Part shown: one piece after another, positions 7,594-15,091 of the stretch
How positions within the stretch are numbered: the stretch's first letter is position 1
Layout of the letters: every line of letters begins with the position of its first letter
Assembly: GCA_030038035.1 (NCBI GenBank)
Contig: JASHPP010000448.1
Location: 1-29,110 of the forward strand
Source of the DNA: Trebonia sp.
Lineage (GTDB): Bacteria; Actinomycetota; Actinomycetes; Streptosporangiales; Streptosporangiaceae
Direction: 5' to 3'
DNA: 29,110 nucleotides
Position numbers and translations under genes: made by a program
The notes under the pieces: generated by a model
Database searches by the model: none
The model's input: only the letters and a program-made list of their open reading frames with translations
Told to the model about the DNA's origin: nothing

Positions 7594-8550
7594 ATGATTG
7601 AGGTACGGGGCCTCACCAAGCGGTACGGCGAGAAGGTCGCCGTCGACAACCTCACGTTCGGCATCGAGCCGGGCAAGGTGACCGGCTTCCTCGGCCCGAA
7701 CGGCGCCGGCAAGACCACCACGATGCGCCTGATCCTCGGGCTCGACTACCCCGACGCCGGGACGGTCACCCTGGACGGGAGGCGGTACGCCGACCTGGCC
7801 TACCCGATGCGCGAGGTCGGCGCGCTGCTCGACGCCAAGGCGGTGCACGGCGGGCGCAGCGCCTACAACCATCTGCTGTGCCTGGCGCAGACCAACGACC
7901 TGCCCGCGCACCGGGTCGGCGAGGTGCTCGAGCTCGTCGGCCTCTCCGAGGTGGCCCGCAAGCGGTCCAAGGGGTTCTCCCTCGGCATGAGCCAGCGGCT
8001 CGGCATCGCGGAGACGCTGCTCGGCGACCCGCAGGTGCTCATGTTCGACGAGCCGGTCAACGGGCTCGACCCCGAGGGCATCTTGTGGATAAGGAACCTG
8101 ATGAAGGCCCTGGCGGCCGAGGGCCGCACGGTCTTCGTCTCCAGCCACCTGATGTCGGAGATGGAGAACACGGCCGACCACCTGATCGTGATCGGCAGGG
8201 GCAAGCTCATCGCCGACGCCGCGATGACCGAGTTCATCGCCCGGTCGTCCGGCTCGGCCGTCCGGGTCAGGACACCCTCGCCTGACCAGCTCACGGCCGC
8301 GATCGCCGCCAAGGGCGGCACCGCCACGACTGACCCGGACGGCACGCTGCAGGTGCGCGGGATGACCGCCGACGTGGTCGGCGACATCGCGTTCGAGCAG
8401 GGCCTGCGGGTGCACGAGCTCACCACGGTGCACGCCTCGCTCGAGGAGGCGTTCATGGAGCTGACCGCGGGCAGCCTGGAATACCACACCGGGGTGCCCG
8501 GCGCGGGCGCGGCGCCCGCGGCGCCCGCGAACATCGGAAGCGGGGTCTGA
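7594..8550 (+). CDS. ABC transporter ATP-binding protein (DrrA/bacitracin type)
   Basis: A 318-residue ABC ATPase. The Walker A is GPNGAGKTT (about 35-43), the signature loop is FSLGMSQRLGIA (about 129-140), the Walker B is VLMFDEPVNGLDPEG, and the H-loop is SSHL. The C-terminal third after about residue 215 is the accessory domain typical of multidrug or lipid exporters, ending in an Ala/Gly/Pro tail. ATG 7594 is preceded by a GAGAGGA ribosome-binding site. Together with the permease 3 nt downstream it should form a homodimeric ATPase plus permease exporter in the cytoplasmic membrane. The exported substrate is unknown and no regulator gene is adjacent. Confidence 0.93.
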   Translation: MIEVRGLTKRYGEKVAVDNLTFGIEPGKVTGFLGPNGAGKTTTMRLILGLDYPDAGTVTLDGRRYADLAYPMREVGALLDAKAVHGGRSAYNHLLCLAQTNDLPAHRVGEVLELVGLSEVARKRSKGFSLGMSQRLGIAETLLGDPQVLMFDEPVNGLDPEGILWIRNLMKALAAEGRTVFVSSHLMSEMENTADHLIVIGRGKLIADAAMTEFIARSSGSAVRVRTPSPDQLTAAIAAKGGTATTDPDGTLQVRGMTADVVGDIAFEQGLRVHELTTVHASLEEAFMELTAGSLEYHTGVPGAGAAPAAPANIGSGV

Positions 8551-8553
8551 ACG

Positions 8554-9468
8554 ATGGCTACCACTATCGCGAAGGGCATGCAGCTCACCGCGCTGCCGCC
8601 CGCGGCCGGGCGGGCCGGCCTGCCCGGCGTGCTCCGCTCGGAGTTCACCAAGCTCCGCTCGGTCCGCTCCACCTACTGGACGATCGCGGCGCTGTTCATC
8701 GTCAGCGTCGGCATCGCGGCACTCGCCGGGGTCGCCGTCACGTCCAACCTGCATGGCAACCCGGCGAACAAGGCCGGGCTCGACGCGACGCAGGCGTCGC
8801 TCGGCGGGTTCTTCGAGCTCGGCCAGCTCGTCGTCGCCGTGCTCGGCGCGCTGGCGATCACCTCCGAGTACTCCACAGGGATGATCCGCACGTCGCTGAC
8901 CGCGATGCCACGGCGCGGCACGGTCTTCGCCGGCAAGCTGATCGCGTTCACCACGGTGACGCTGATCGTCTCGGTCATCACGTCGTTCATCTCGTTCTTC
9001 GTCGGCCAGGCGCTCATGTCGGGCACCGGGGTGAGCGCCTCGCTGTTCCACTCCGTCTCGGTCCCGATGGGCGTCATCTCGACCCCGACCTCGACGACGT
9101 TCGTCGGCACGATCGTGATCTCCCCGGGGACCGTGCTCACCGCGATCATCGGCACGGCGCTGTTCGTCACCTCGGTCGCGCTGATCGCGTTCGGCCTCGG
9201 CGCGATCATCAGGCACACCGCGGGCGCGATCACCTCGGCGATCGGCCTGATGTTCGTGCTGCCGATCATCATCCAGCTCCTGCCGGACACCTGGCGCTGG
9301 GACATCATGCGCTTCTTCCCCGACGGGGCAGGCCGGGTGCTCTCGGTGACCATCGGCCAGCAAAACCCGCACCTGTGGTCGGCCTGGCCGCAGTTCGGGG
9401 TGACGCTGATCTACGCCGCCGTGATCCTGGCGATCGGCGGCTACCTGTTCCGCACCCGCGACGCCTAA
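8554..9468 (+). CDS. ABC-2 type transporter permease
   Basis: A 304-residue integral membrane protein with about six hydrophobic segments. Examples are TYWTIAALFIVSVGIAALAG (about 43-62), VVAVLGALAITSEY, FTTVTLIVSVITSFISFFVG, ALFVTSVALIAFGLGAII, and the C-terminal LIYAAVILAIGGYLFRTRDA. The ITSEYSTGMIRTSL motif after the second segment is characteristic of ABC-2/NatB-like permeases encoded next to bacitracin-type ATPases. It follows the ATPase gene by 3 nt. Its stop TAA overlaps the stop of the convergent HAD gene, so neither can have a terminator between them. Confidence 0.92.
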   Translation: MATTIAKGMQLTALPPAAGRAGLPGVLRSEFTKLRSVRSTYWTIAALFIVSVGIAALAGVAVTSNLHGNPANKAGLDATQASLGGFFELGQLVVAVLGALAITSEYSTGMIRTSLTAMPRRGTVFAGKLIAFTTVTLIVSVITSFISFFVGQALMSGTGVSASLFHSVSVPMGVISTPTSTTFVGTIVISPGTVLTAIIGTALFVTSVALIAFGLGAIIRHTAGAITSAIGLMFVLPIIIQLLPDTWRWDIMRFFPDGAGRVLSVTIGQQNPHLWSAWPQFGVTLIYAAVILAIGGYLFRTRDA

Positions 9469-10124
9469 CCGGTCCCGAGCACCTCGACCGCGGGGACGGT
9501 CAGCCCGGCCAGGCTGGGCAGCACCAGCCTGGCCGAGGCGAGCGCGTCGTCGGCAGGGGGATAGGCCGGGCGCGGCACCGCGATGACCGCGCACCCCGCG
9601 GCGGCCGCCGAGCGGAGCCCGTTCGAGGAGTCCTCGACGGCCGCGCACGCGTCAGGCGCGACCCGAAGGCGCGCGGCCGCCTCCAGGTACACGTCCGGAG
9701 CGGGCTTGCCGCGGGCCAGCTCCTCGGTCGAGACCGTCGCGGCGAACACCGCCCGCAGCGCCGCCGCGTCGAGCACGGTCTCGATCAGCGACCGTGGCGC
9801 GGAGCTCGCCAGGCCGACCGGCCACCGCGCCGCCATCCGCCGCACCGCGTCCACCGCGCCGGGCAGCAGCGGCAGGTGCTCGCGGTACCGCGCCGCCATC
9901 GCCGCGATGACCACCTCCGCCACCTCCCGCGGCGGCAGCCGCACGCCCAGGCCGGAGCTCATGTACCTGGACCACTCGGCGGTGCTCATGCCCATCAGCC
10001 GGTCCTGCGCGTCCGCGGCCCAGTGCCCGCCGTGGCTGGCGACGACGTCCCGCCGCACCTGCTCCCAGACCGGCTCGGAGTCGATGAGCACGCCGTCCAG
10101 GTCGAACACCACCGCCTCGATCAC
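9465..10124 (-). CDS. HAD-IA family hydrolase (beta-phosphoglucomutase-like)
   Basis: A 219-residue HAD protein with a small helical C1 cap. Motif I is VVFDLDGVLIDSEPVWEQ (about 5-22), motif II the Ser of LASSAPRSLIE, motif III GKPAPDVYLEAA and motif IV VEDSSNGLRSA. This is the beta-phosphoglucomutase / 2-deoxyglucose-6-phosphatase / DL-GPP-like group, which dephosphorylates or isomerises sugar phosphates. The motifs do not separate these activities. The ATG at 10124 starts right before the first strand, with a GGGGG run about 5 nt upstream. It lies downstream of map on the same strand, but a 109-nt gap with a large inverted repeat separates them, so independent transcription is likely. Confidence 0.9.
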   Translation of the reverse strand: MIEAVVFDLDGVLIDSEPVWEQVRRDVVASHGGHWAADAQDRLMGMSTAEWSRYMSSGLGVRLPPREVAEVVIAAMAARYREHLPLLPGAVDAVRRMAARWPVGLASSAPRSLIETVLDAAALRAVFAATVSTEELARGKPAPDVYLEAAARLRVAPDACAAVEDSSNGLRSAAAAGCAVIAVPRPAYPPADDALASARLVLPSLAGLTVPAVEVLGTG

Positions 10125-10157
10125 GGTGCCCCCAGCAAGGTCCGCATGAAAATCATT

Positions 10158-10212
10158 ATCCCGAACGGGCGCGGGCCGCTCCCCCGGGCAGTCGCCACGC
10201 TCCGTTCGGGAT
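10158..10212. terminator. Inverted repeat between map and the HAD gene, likely map terminator
   Basis: ATCCCGAACGG (10158-10168) is the exact reverse complement of CCGTTCGGGAT (10202-10212), an 11-bp stem around a 33-nt GC-rich loop. It sits 22 nt beyond the map stop codon in map's direction. Six of the eight bases after it on the minus strand are A or T. Termination or 3'-end protection of map mRNA is the simplest role. The half-site TTATCCCGAACGG recurs at 15102-15114. Confidence 0.55.
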
Positions 10213-10233
10213 GATCGGGAACTCCAGCGCGCC

Positions 10234-11082
10234 CTACGGCAGCGTCAGGATCTCGTGGCTGTCCTCGGTGACGAGGATCGTGTGCTCGAACTGGGCGGTG
10301 CGCCTGCGGTCCCTGGTCACCGCGGTCCACCCGTCCGGCCATACGTCGTACTTGATCGTGCCCAGGGTGAGCATGGGCTCGATCGTGAACGTCATCCCCG
10401 CTTCCATCATCACGTCGTTGTCCGGGTCGTCGTAGTGCGGCACCACGAGCCCGGAATGGAACGTGGTCCCGATCCCGTGCCCGGTGAAGTCGCGGACCAC
10501 GCCGTAGCCGAACCGCTTCGCGTAGGACTCGATCACCCGGCCGATCGCGTTCAGCGGCCGCCCAGGGGCGACCGCGCGGATGCCGCGCATCATCGCCTCG
10601 TGCGTCCGCTCGACGAGCAGCCGCGACTCCTCGTCGACGTCGCCGGCCAGGAACGTCGCGTTGGTGTCCCCGTGCACCCCGCCGATGAACCCGGTTATGT
10701 CGACATTGACGATGTCGCCGTCGCGGATCACCGTGTCGTCGGGTATGCCGTGGCAGATGACCTCGTTGAGCGACGTGCACAGCGACTTGGGGTACCCGCG
10801 GTAACCCAGGGTCGACGGGTACGCGCCGTGGCTGACCAGGAACTCGTGCCCCACCTGGTCGAGGTAGTCGGTGGTGACGCCTGGCCTGACGTGCCGGCCC
10901 ACCTCCTGCAGGGCGCGCGCCGCGAGCCGGCCGGCCACCCGCATCCGCGCGATCGTGCCGGCGTCCTTGACGTCGGGCTCGCCGAGCGTCGGGCGCTTCT
11001 TGCCCACGTACTCGGGGCGGACGATGTTCGCGGGGACTTGCCGGGCGGGGGAGAGCCGTCCCGGGTGGAGCAGTGTGGCCAT
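10234..11082 (-). CDS. map: Type I methionine aminopeptidase
   Basis: A 282-residue methionine aminopeptidase that removes the N-terminal Met from new proteins in the cytosol. The metal-binding set of the pita-bread fold is complete: the two Asp in [20 protein letters not shown], the His of [11 protein letters not shown], the Glu of FTIEPM and the Glu of QFEHTILV. The N-terminal extension ([16 protein letters not shown]: [16 protein letters not shown]) is typical of the longer actinobacterial MetAP form. The ORF stays open upstream to 11442, but ATG 11082 gives the family's normal length. No Shine-Dalgarno precedes it; TAGACT lies 8 nt upstream, so the mRNA is probably leaderless. The upstream gene on the other strand is a 60-residue protein. 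Confidence 0.95.
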   Translation of the reverse strand: MATLLHPGRLSPARQVPANIVRPEYVGKKRPTLGEPDVKDAGTIARMRVAGRLAARALQEVGRHVRPGVTTDYLDQVGHEFLVSHGAYPSTLGYRGYPKSLCTSLNEVICHGIPDDTVIRDGDIVNVDITGFIGGVHGDTNATFLAGDVDEESRLLVERTHEAMMRGIRAVAPGRPLNAIGRVIESYAKRFGYGVVRDFTGHGIGTTFHSGLVVPHYDDPDNDVMMEAGMTFTIEPMLTLGTIKYDVWPDGWTAVTRDRRRTAQFEHTILVTEDSHEILTLP

Positions 11083-11090
11083 GTTCTGCG

Positions 11091-11096
11091 AGTCTA
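11091..11096 (-). promoter_or_regulatory. Candidate -10 element of map (leaderless)
   Basis: On the minus strand TAGACT (TANNNT) occupies 11096-11091, 8 nt before the map ATG at 11082. This spacing would put the transcription start at or one base from the A of the start codon. That agrees with the absence of any Shine-Dalgarno sequence. Confidence 0.5.
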
Positions 11097-11127
11097 GTGC
11101 GCCATGGCAATCTAGTGCGCATGGCAA
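11093..11127 (+). repeat. 18-bp tandem duplication covering a start codon
   Basis: Copy 1, tctagtgcgccatggcaa (11093-11110), is followed directly by copy 2, tctagtgcgcatggcaa (11111-11127), which lacks one C. Each copy carries an ATGGCAA. In copy 1 this opens ATG GCA ATC TAG (11104-11115), a three-codon ORF. In copy 2 it is the start of the 60-residue gene. Confidence 0.85.
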
Positions 11128-11303
11128 ACTCCGCGGACAACGAACAGCGCTGGTGGTTCTGCACCCGGCACATGACGGTCGAGCCAGACGACACGCCGTG
11201 CCCGGGCAAGGACCTGCTCGGCCCGTACCCGACTCGGGAGGAGGCCAGCCACGCGCTGGAGAAGGTGCGAGAGAGAAACGAGGCGTGGGACGCAGGAGAA
11301 TAA
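11121..11303 (+). CDS. Small conserved protein next to map (60 aa)
   Basis: This encodes 60 residues: a Trp/Cys/His-containing core ([30 protein letters not shown]) and a C-terminal helix ([18 protein letters not shown]). The pattern of an aromatic strand, [10 protein letters not shown] and a helix resembles a short SPOR-like or TRAM-like alpha/beta unit. Similar small proteins occur in actinobacteria, but I know of no function. ATG 11121 is chosen because it follows the second copy of the tandem duplication and begins [12 protein letters not shown]. An in-frame GTG at 11073 would run into the map gene. No Shine-Dalgarno is visible. The gene is divergent from map (38-nt gap) and is followed directly by a hairpin. 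Confidence 0.8.
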   Translation: MANSADNEQRWWFCTRHMTVEPDDTPCPGKDLLGPYPTREEASHALEKVRERNEAWDAGE

Positions 11304-11330
11304 CGCCAGGGAATAACGCCCGCCCTGGCG
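11304..11330 (+). terminator. Hairpin after the 60-aa gene (candidate terminator)
   Basis: CGCCAGGG (11304-11311) pairs with CCCTGGCG (11323-11330) around an 11-nt loop, starting at the base after the stop codon. A weaker hairpin (CGACG 11331-11335 with CGTCG 11342-11346) follows. There is no T-run, so termination is inferred from position. Confidence 0.5.
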
Positions 11331-11367
11331 CGACGGCGTGACGTCGTGAAAACGCCACTTTCGCGGC

Positions 11368-11373
11368 TAGGCT
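11368..11373 (+). promoter_or_regulatory. -10 element of a leaderless promoter for the YbjQ pair
   Basis: TAGGCT (TANNNT) ends exactly 7 nt before the GTG at 11381, the spacing expected if transcription starts on the G of the start codon. No Shine-Dalgarno lies upstream of that GTG. A weak -35 candidate (GTGAAA, about 11346-11351) is 16 nt upstream of the -10. Confidence 0.6.
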
Positions 11374-11380
11374 AGATGCC

Positions 11381-12307
11381 GTGAGCCACGACTTGCCCCC
11401 CGCCGCAGAAGCGCGGATGGCCGAGATCCGGCGCAGCGGCACCTGGGGCTCGGCGCTTACCTCGGACGAGTTCGCGGCGATCCGGTCCGTCGGTTTCGGC
11501 GCGGTCGGCCAGGTGCTCGGCGCGGCGGTCTACAACGTGGGGTACACGGGAGGGTACGGCTGCCCCGGCGCGTGGGGCAGCTACGGGTACGGGAACTCCT
11601 GGGGCCCGCCGGCGCGGACTCAGGTGTCAAGCCGCGGCGGCTACGGATCGTTCGGGCCGCTGGTGCAGACGATGTACCAGGCGCGGCGGACGGCCATCAA
11701 CAGGATGGTGGAGGAGTGCGCCGAGCTCGGCGGGCACGGCGTCGTCGGCGTGCGGCTGTCGATCGGCCAGTTCCCGACCGGCGGCCTGGAGTTCAAGGCG
11801 ATCGGCACCGCGGTGCGCGCCCCTGGCGCCCCGTCGCTCAAGCGCCCGTTCACGTCGGACCTGTCCGGCCAGGACTTCGCCAAGCTGGTCATGAAGGGCT
11901 GGATGCCGGCCGGCCTGGTGCTCGGCATCTCGATCGCCGCCAGGCACGACGACTGGATGACCCGCGGCCAGACCACCTGGGGCGCGGGCAACGCGGAGGT
12001 CGCGGGCTGGACCGAGCTGGTCAACGACGCCAGGCACGACGCGAGGACCCAGCTCACGGCCGATGTGAAGCGGCTCGGCGCCGAGGGCGTGGTGGTCGCC
12101 GACATGGAGTTCCACGTGCGGGAGCGCGAATGCCCGGCACGGGAAGGCAGCCGCGACCACATCGTCGAGGCGGTCAACATCGGCACCGCGATCGTCCGCT
12201 TCGCTGCTCATACCGAACGGTCCGGGGCGCCTCCCCTGGCCATCATGTCTTTGGACCCGCAGCGCCGCCAGGCGGCGCGGGTCAACATCGGCGCTAACAG
12301 GAGATGA
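11381..12307 (+). CDS. Double-domain YbjQ/UPF0145 family protein 1
   Basis: A 308-residue protein built of two YbjQ-like (UPF0145, called heavy-metal-binding) units. Unit 1 runs about 22-147 ([20 protein letters not shown] to [13 protein letters not shown]). Unit 2 runs from about 154 ([19 protein letters not shown]) to about 277 ([10 protein letters not shown]). Each unit shows a TSD-x-x opening, a GxVLG-type strand, a long helix with Ala/Arg, a GVVGV-like strand and an (A/N)IGTA closing strand. A Gly/Tyr-rich insertion ([19 protein letters not shown]) lies in unit 1. Bacterial YbjQ proteins form pentamers; metal binding is an annotation tradition rather than a proven role. GTG 11381 fits a leaderless promoter. 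The next gene is a paralogue 10 nt downstream. Confidence 0.85.
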   Translation: MSHDLPPAAEARMAEIRRSGTWGSALTSDEFAAIRSVGFGAVGQVLGAAVYNVGYTGGYGCPGAWGSYGYGNSWGPPARTQVSSRGGYGSFGPLVQTMYQARRTAINRMVEECAELGGHGVVGVRLSIGQFPTGGLEFKAIGTAVRAPGAPSLKRPFTSDLSGQDFAKLVMKGWMPAGLVLGISIAARHDDWMTRGQTTWGAGNAEVAGWTELVNDARHDARTQLTADVKRLGAEGVVVADMEFHVRERECPAREGSRDHIVEAVNIGTAIVRFAAHTERSGAPPLAIMSLDPQRRQAARVNIGANRR

Positions 12308-12317
12308 TGAGGACGTC

Positions 12318-13163
12318 ATGACGGACCAGCAGACGACCGATTTGGGCGTGGCCGGCGTCCCGCAGGACGCGATAAAGCGGCTGGCCGAGCTGCAGCCAGG
12401 GCGCGCCGGGTCGATTTTCACCTCCGACCTGTCGGTGAACGAGTTCCTGCTCGTGCGCGAGGCCGGGTTCCGCCCCCTCGGGCTCGTGCTCGGCTCGTCG
12501 ATCTACCACGTGGGGCTGCAGGTCGGGCGCTGGGGCTCCAACCAGGAGCTCAACGTGCTGTCGCAGGCGATGTACCACGCCCGCGAGCTCGCGATGTCCC
12601 GGATGGAGGCCGAGGCCGACGCGCTGAAGGCCGACGGGATCGTCGGCGTGCGGCTGGACGTGGAGATGAAGGAGTTCGGCGCGGACATCGCCGAGTTCAT
12701 CGCGGTCGGCACCGCGGTCAAGGCGGAGCAGGGCGCGGGCGGCGGCGGGGTCACCAACTGGCGCAACAACAAGAAGCAGCCGTTCACCTCGGACCTGTCG
12801 GGCCAGGACTTCTGGACGCTGATCCGGGCCGGCTACGCGCCGCTCGGCATGGTGATGGGCTCGTGCGTGTACCACATCGCGCACCAGCGCCTGGGCTCCA
12901 AGCTCGGCCAGATCGGGCGCAACGTCGAGATCGAGCAGTTCACCCAGGCGCTGTACGACGCCCGCGAGCTGGCCATGTCCCGCATGCAGGCCGAAGCCGA
13001 GGAACTGCACGCCGAGGGCATCGTCGGCGTCCAGCTGCGGCAGCACAGCCACACCTGGGGCTCGCACACGACCGAGTTCTTCGCGATCGGCACCGCCGTC
13101 CGCCCGCTCCGCGACGACCACGTCATCGAGCGCCCGACGATGGTCTTGTCCCTGGACGCCTGA
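12318..13163 (+). CDS. Double-domain YbjQ/UPF0145 family protein 2
   Basis: A 281-residue paralogue of the preceding gene, again with two YbjQ-like units. Unit 1 spans about 33-136 (SIFTSDLSVNEFLLVREAGF to EFIAVGTAVKA). Unit 2 spans about 155-268 ([20 protein letters not shown] to EFFAIGTAVRP). The decapeptide [10 protein letters not shown] is identical in both proteins. Unlike its neighbour, this copy keeps the ELAMSRMxAEA helix in both halves and has no Gly/Tyr insertion, so it is probably the less diverged copy. ATG 12318 has a purine-rich RBS (AGGAGATGATGAGG) overlapping the previous stop region, pointing to an operon. It is followed by a strong bipartite hairpin before the convergent gene. 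Confidence 0.87.
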   Translation: MTDQQTTDLGVAGVPQDAIKRLAELQPGRAGSIFTSDLSVNEFLLVREAGFRPLGLVLGSSIYHVGLQVGRWGSNQELNVLSQAMYHARELAMSRMEAEADALKADGIVGVRLDVEMKEFGADIAEFIAVGTAVKAEQGAGGGGVTNWRNNKKQPFTSDLSGQDFWTLIRAGYAPLGMVMGSCVYHIAHQRLGSKLGQIGRNVEIEQFTQALYDARELAMSRMQAEAEELHAEGIVGVQLRQHSHTWGSHTTEFFAIGTAVRPLRDDHVIERPTMVLSLDA

Positions 13164-13253
13164 CCAACCCGGCCACAATCCCCGCCGCTGAGGCCGCCGT
13201 GTGCCGTGCGGGCTGCTCCCGCGCTGGCGGAGCACCCGCGTTTTCAAGGATGT

Positions 13254-13291
13254 GGGATAGAAAACCCCCGCTAAGGGTGGGTTTGTATCCC
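13254..13291. terminator. Bipartite hairpin between convergent genes (likely bidirectional terminator)
   Basis: GGGATA (13254-13259) pairs with TATCCC (13286-13291). Inside it AAACCC (13262-13267) pairs with GGGTTT (13279-13284), leaving a small asymmetric internal loop. It lies between the ends of the YbjQ operon and the convergent 233-residue gene, in otherwise unstructured DNA (13164-13316). CTGTCTTT follows on the plus side. Confidence 0.6.
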
Positions 13292-13316
13292 CTGTCTTTG
13301 CGCGCCGTGCCAGCGG

Positions 13317-14018
13317 CTACGTGGTCGGGCCGCTGACCGTATCAAGCAAGCGCGCCAGCCGCTCGCGCAGCCCGCGCGAGCCGCGCTTGCCGCCCGCGGC
13401 GCCCGCGGCGCCCGCGCCAGCCGTGTCCCGCTCGCCCGCCGCCGCGCTCACCAGGTGCTGGACCGCGTCGAATGTGAGCGCCGCTTGCCCCCGGGGGCCG
13501 ACCCCCCGGCGACCCCCCGCAAGGGGGGGACTGCCCGTCCCCCCGTTAACCCCCCTGGCCCCCGGACCATGCTGGGGAACCGACAGCGACTCGTGCGCGA
13601 GCGCGTCGAGTTCGCGGTCCCCGGTGTCCAGCGCGAGGATCGTCGCCCCCACGTGGCGCGCGTCGTTGACCCGCTCGAGCAGCGGCACCGGCGCGGTCTC
13701 GTCAGAAACGACGAACAGCGTCTCCCCCCGCCGCGCCGCCTCCAGCCGCGACAGCCCCACCCGCAGGTGCGGGGGCGCGTCCGCGGGTGGCGACCACCGC
13801 ACCAGCGTGGGCATCAGCTCGGGGATCCCGGCCAGCCGCGACTCCTCGTCCAGGTGGGCGGTCAGGTGCCACGGCTCGAAGGCGGGCGTGCCCACGACGA
13901 GCAGCCCGCCGGGCGACCGGGTCGAGGTCCGCAGCGCCCGCCCGAACACCCGGACCCGCTCCAGCCAGCCCGTGCTCACCAGGAGTGCGCGCAGCGTAAC
14001 AATCTGGTCGGTATCCAT
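13317..14018 (-). CDS. Conserved actinobacterial protein of unknown function (SIS-like segment)
   Basis: A protein of 233 residues. The N-terminal half contains VTLRALLVSTGWLERVRVFGRALR and GGLLVVGTPAFEPWHLTAHLDEE. The middle (TLFVVSDETAPVPLLERVND, then GATILALDTGDRELDALAHESLSVP) runs like the alternating strand and helix part of SIS phosphosugar-binding domains. That comparison is by eye and weak. Residues about 149-178 are a Gly/Pro/Arg-rich insertion made by the C6/G6 repeat and split the domain from AALTFDAVQHLVSAAAG. An AGAAGAAGG linker and a basic C-terminal helix follow. ATG 14018 begins MDTDQIVTLR; an ATG at 14033 is also possible and neither has a good RBS. It is divergent from the LLM oxidoreductase (89-nt gap). 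Confidence 0.75.
   Translation of the reverse strand: MDTDQIVTLRALLVSTGWLERVRVFGRALRTSTRSPGGLLVVGTPAFEPWHLTAHLDEESRLAGIPELMPTLVRWSPPADAPPHLRVGLSRLEAARRGETLFVVSDETAPVPLLERVNDARHVGATILALDTGDRELDALAHESLSVPQHGPGARGVNGGTGSPPLAGGRRGVGPRGQAALTFDAVQHLVSAAAGERDTAGAGAAGAAGGKRGSRGLRERLARLLDTVSGPTT
13485..13574. repeat. C6/G6-type repeat inserted in the 233-aa gene
   Basis: This contains GACCCCCCGG at 13500-13509, a second GACCCCCC at 13511-13518 that folds with the G-run at 13523-13529 over a GCAA loop, and ACTGCCCGTCCCCCCG at 13530-13545. The last is nearly identical to the module in the DUF1015 insertion. Two further C5-C6 runs follow. The encoded peptide includes NGGTGSPPLAGGRRGVG, in frame. Confidence 0.8.
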
Positions 14019-14107
14019 ATACCCATGGTGCATCCGGGCGGCGGAATCCGCAGCACATCGCGGATGAGAAGATCTCCCATGGAGAACCGAACACGACAGG
14101 AGGCGCG

Positions 14108-15091
14108 ATGAAGTTCGCCTGGCTGTGCAGCCACGAGTCCTATCAGCCCGAAGACCTGGTGCGCCAGGCAGTGGCGGCCGAGGAAGCCGGCTTTGACGTG
14201 GTCCTCGGGTCAGACCACTTCCACCCGTGGGTGGACGACACGTCCGCGGCCGGGTTCGTCTGGTCCTGGCTTGGCGCGGTCGCGGCACGGACAGCCCGCG
14301 TTCAGCTCGGCACTTCCGTCACCTGCCCGCTGTTCCACTACCATCCCGCGCTGGTCGCCCAGATGGCCGCGACGACCGACCGGCTGTCCGGCGGCCGCCT
14401 CCTGCTTGGCGTCGGCACCGGCGAGGCGCTGAACGAGCGCCCGCTCGGCTTCCCGTTCCCCGGGTACGCCGAGCGCCAGGCCCGCATGCAGGAGGCCCTG
14501 GAGATCATCCACCGGCTCTTCGCCGGGGAGAAGCTGTCCTTCCGCGGCGAGCACTACACGACAGAGACCGCCCGCCTGTACTCCCCCCCGGCCGGCGACC
14601 TGCCCGTGCTCATGGCGGCCGGCGGCCCCAAGTCGGCGGAGTTCGCGGGCACGTACGCCGACGGCCTGATCACCAGCGTGAAGGATCCCGCCGACACGGT
14701 CGCGAAGGTGATCGCGCCGTACCGCCGGGCCGCCGCCGCGCGCCGCGCCCGCCAGCTCGTGCTCGCGACCCGGTGGACCGTGCTCGCCGGCGGACCGTCC
14801 GAGGCCTGGAAGGCGCTGTCGTCCCTGCGCGGCCTGCGCGCCCCCGGGCGGCTCGAGGCCACCGACCCCGCCGAGCTGCGGATCAGGGCGGACGAGATGG
14901 ACCCAGAGGAGGTGCTCGCCAGCTACGCGGTCGTCCCTGACGCGGCCGGGCTCGTCGAGGCGTACCGGCCGCTTGTCACCGATGTCGGCGCGGACATCGT
15001 CTCCATTCAGGTGATGTCCGAGGACCCGATGGCGGCGGTCGAGATGATCGGCAAGGAGGTCCTGCCCCAGCTGCGGGCCGTAGCAGGCTGA
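14108..15091 (+). CDS. LLM-class F420-dependent oxidoreductase (FGD-like)
   Basis: A 327-residue luciferase-like TIM-barrel protein. The opening MKFAWLCSHESYQPEDLVRQ and the segments AEEAGFDVVLGSDHFHPW (about 25-42), LGTSVTCPLFHYHPALVAQ, LSGGRLLLGVGTGEALNE and VLMAAGGPKSAEFAG are those of the F420-dependent glucose-6-phosphate dehydrogenase-like family (TIGR03557 type). The conserved SDHFHPW region contains the residues that sit over the deazaflavin. It is expected to use cofactor F420 in the cytosol; whether the substrate is glucose-6-phosphate or something else is not shown. The start is ATG 14108 with a perfect AGGAGG (14098-14103) 4 nt upstream, the best RBS in the window. It is transcribed alone and converges on panB. 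Confidence 0.92.
   Translation: MKFAWLCSHESYQPEDLVRQAVAAEEAGFDVVLGSDHFHPWVDDTSAAGFVWSWLGAVAARTARVQLGTSVTCPLFHYHPALVAQMAATTDRLSGGRLLLGVGTGEALNERPLGFPFPGYAERQARMQEALEIIHRLFAGEKLSFRGEHYTTETARLYSPPAGDLPVLMAAGGPKSAEFAGTYADGLITSVKDPADTVAKVIAPYRRAAAARRARQLVLATRWTVLAGGPSEAWKALSSLRGLRAPGRLEATDPAELRIRADEMDPEEVLASYAVVPDAAGLVEAYRPLVTDVGADIVSIQVMSEDPMAAVEMIGKEVLPQLRAVAG

Noticed and set aside
7519..9648. Minus-strand 709-codon open frame opposite the ABC genes
   Set aside because: Its product is Arg/Asp/His/Gly-rich low complexity, complementary to two genes with complete Walker, signature and membrane features. Long antisense frames are expected at this GC content.
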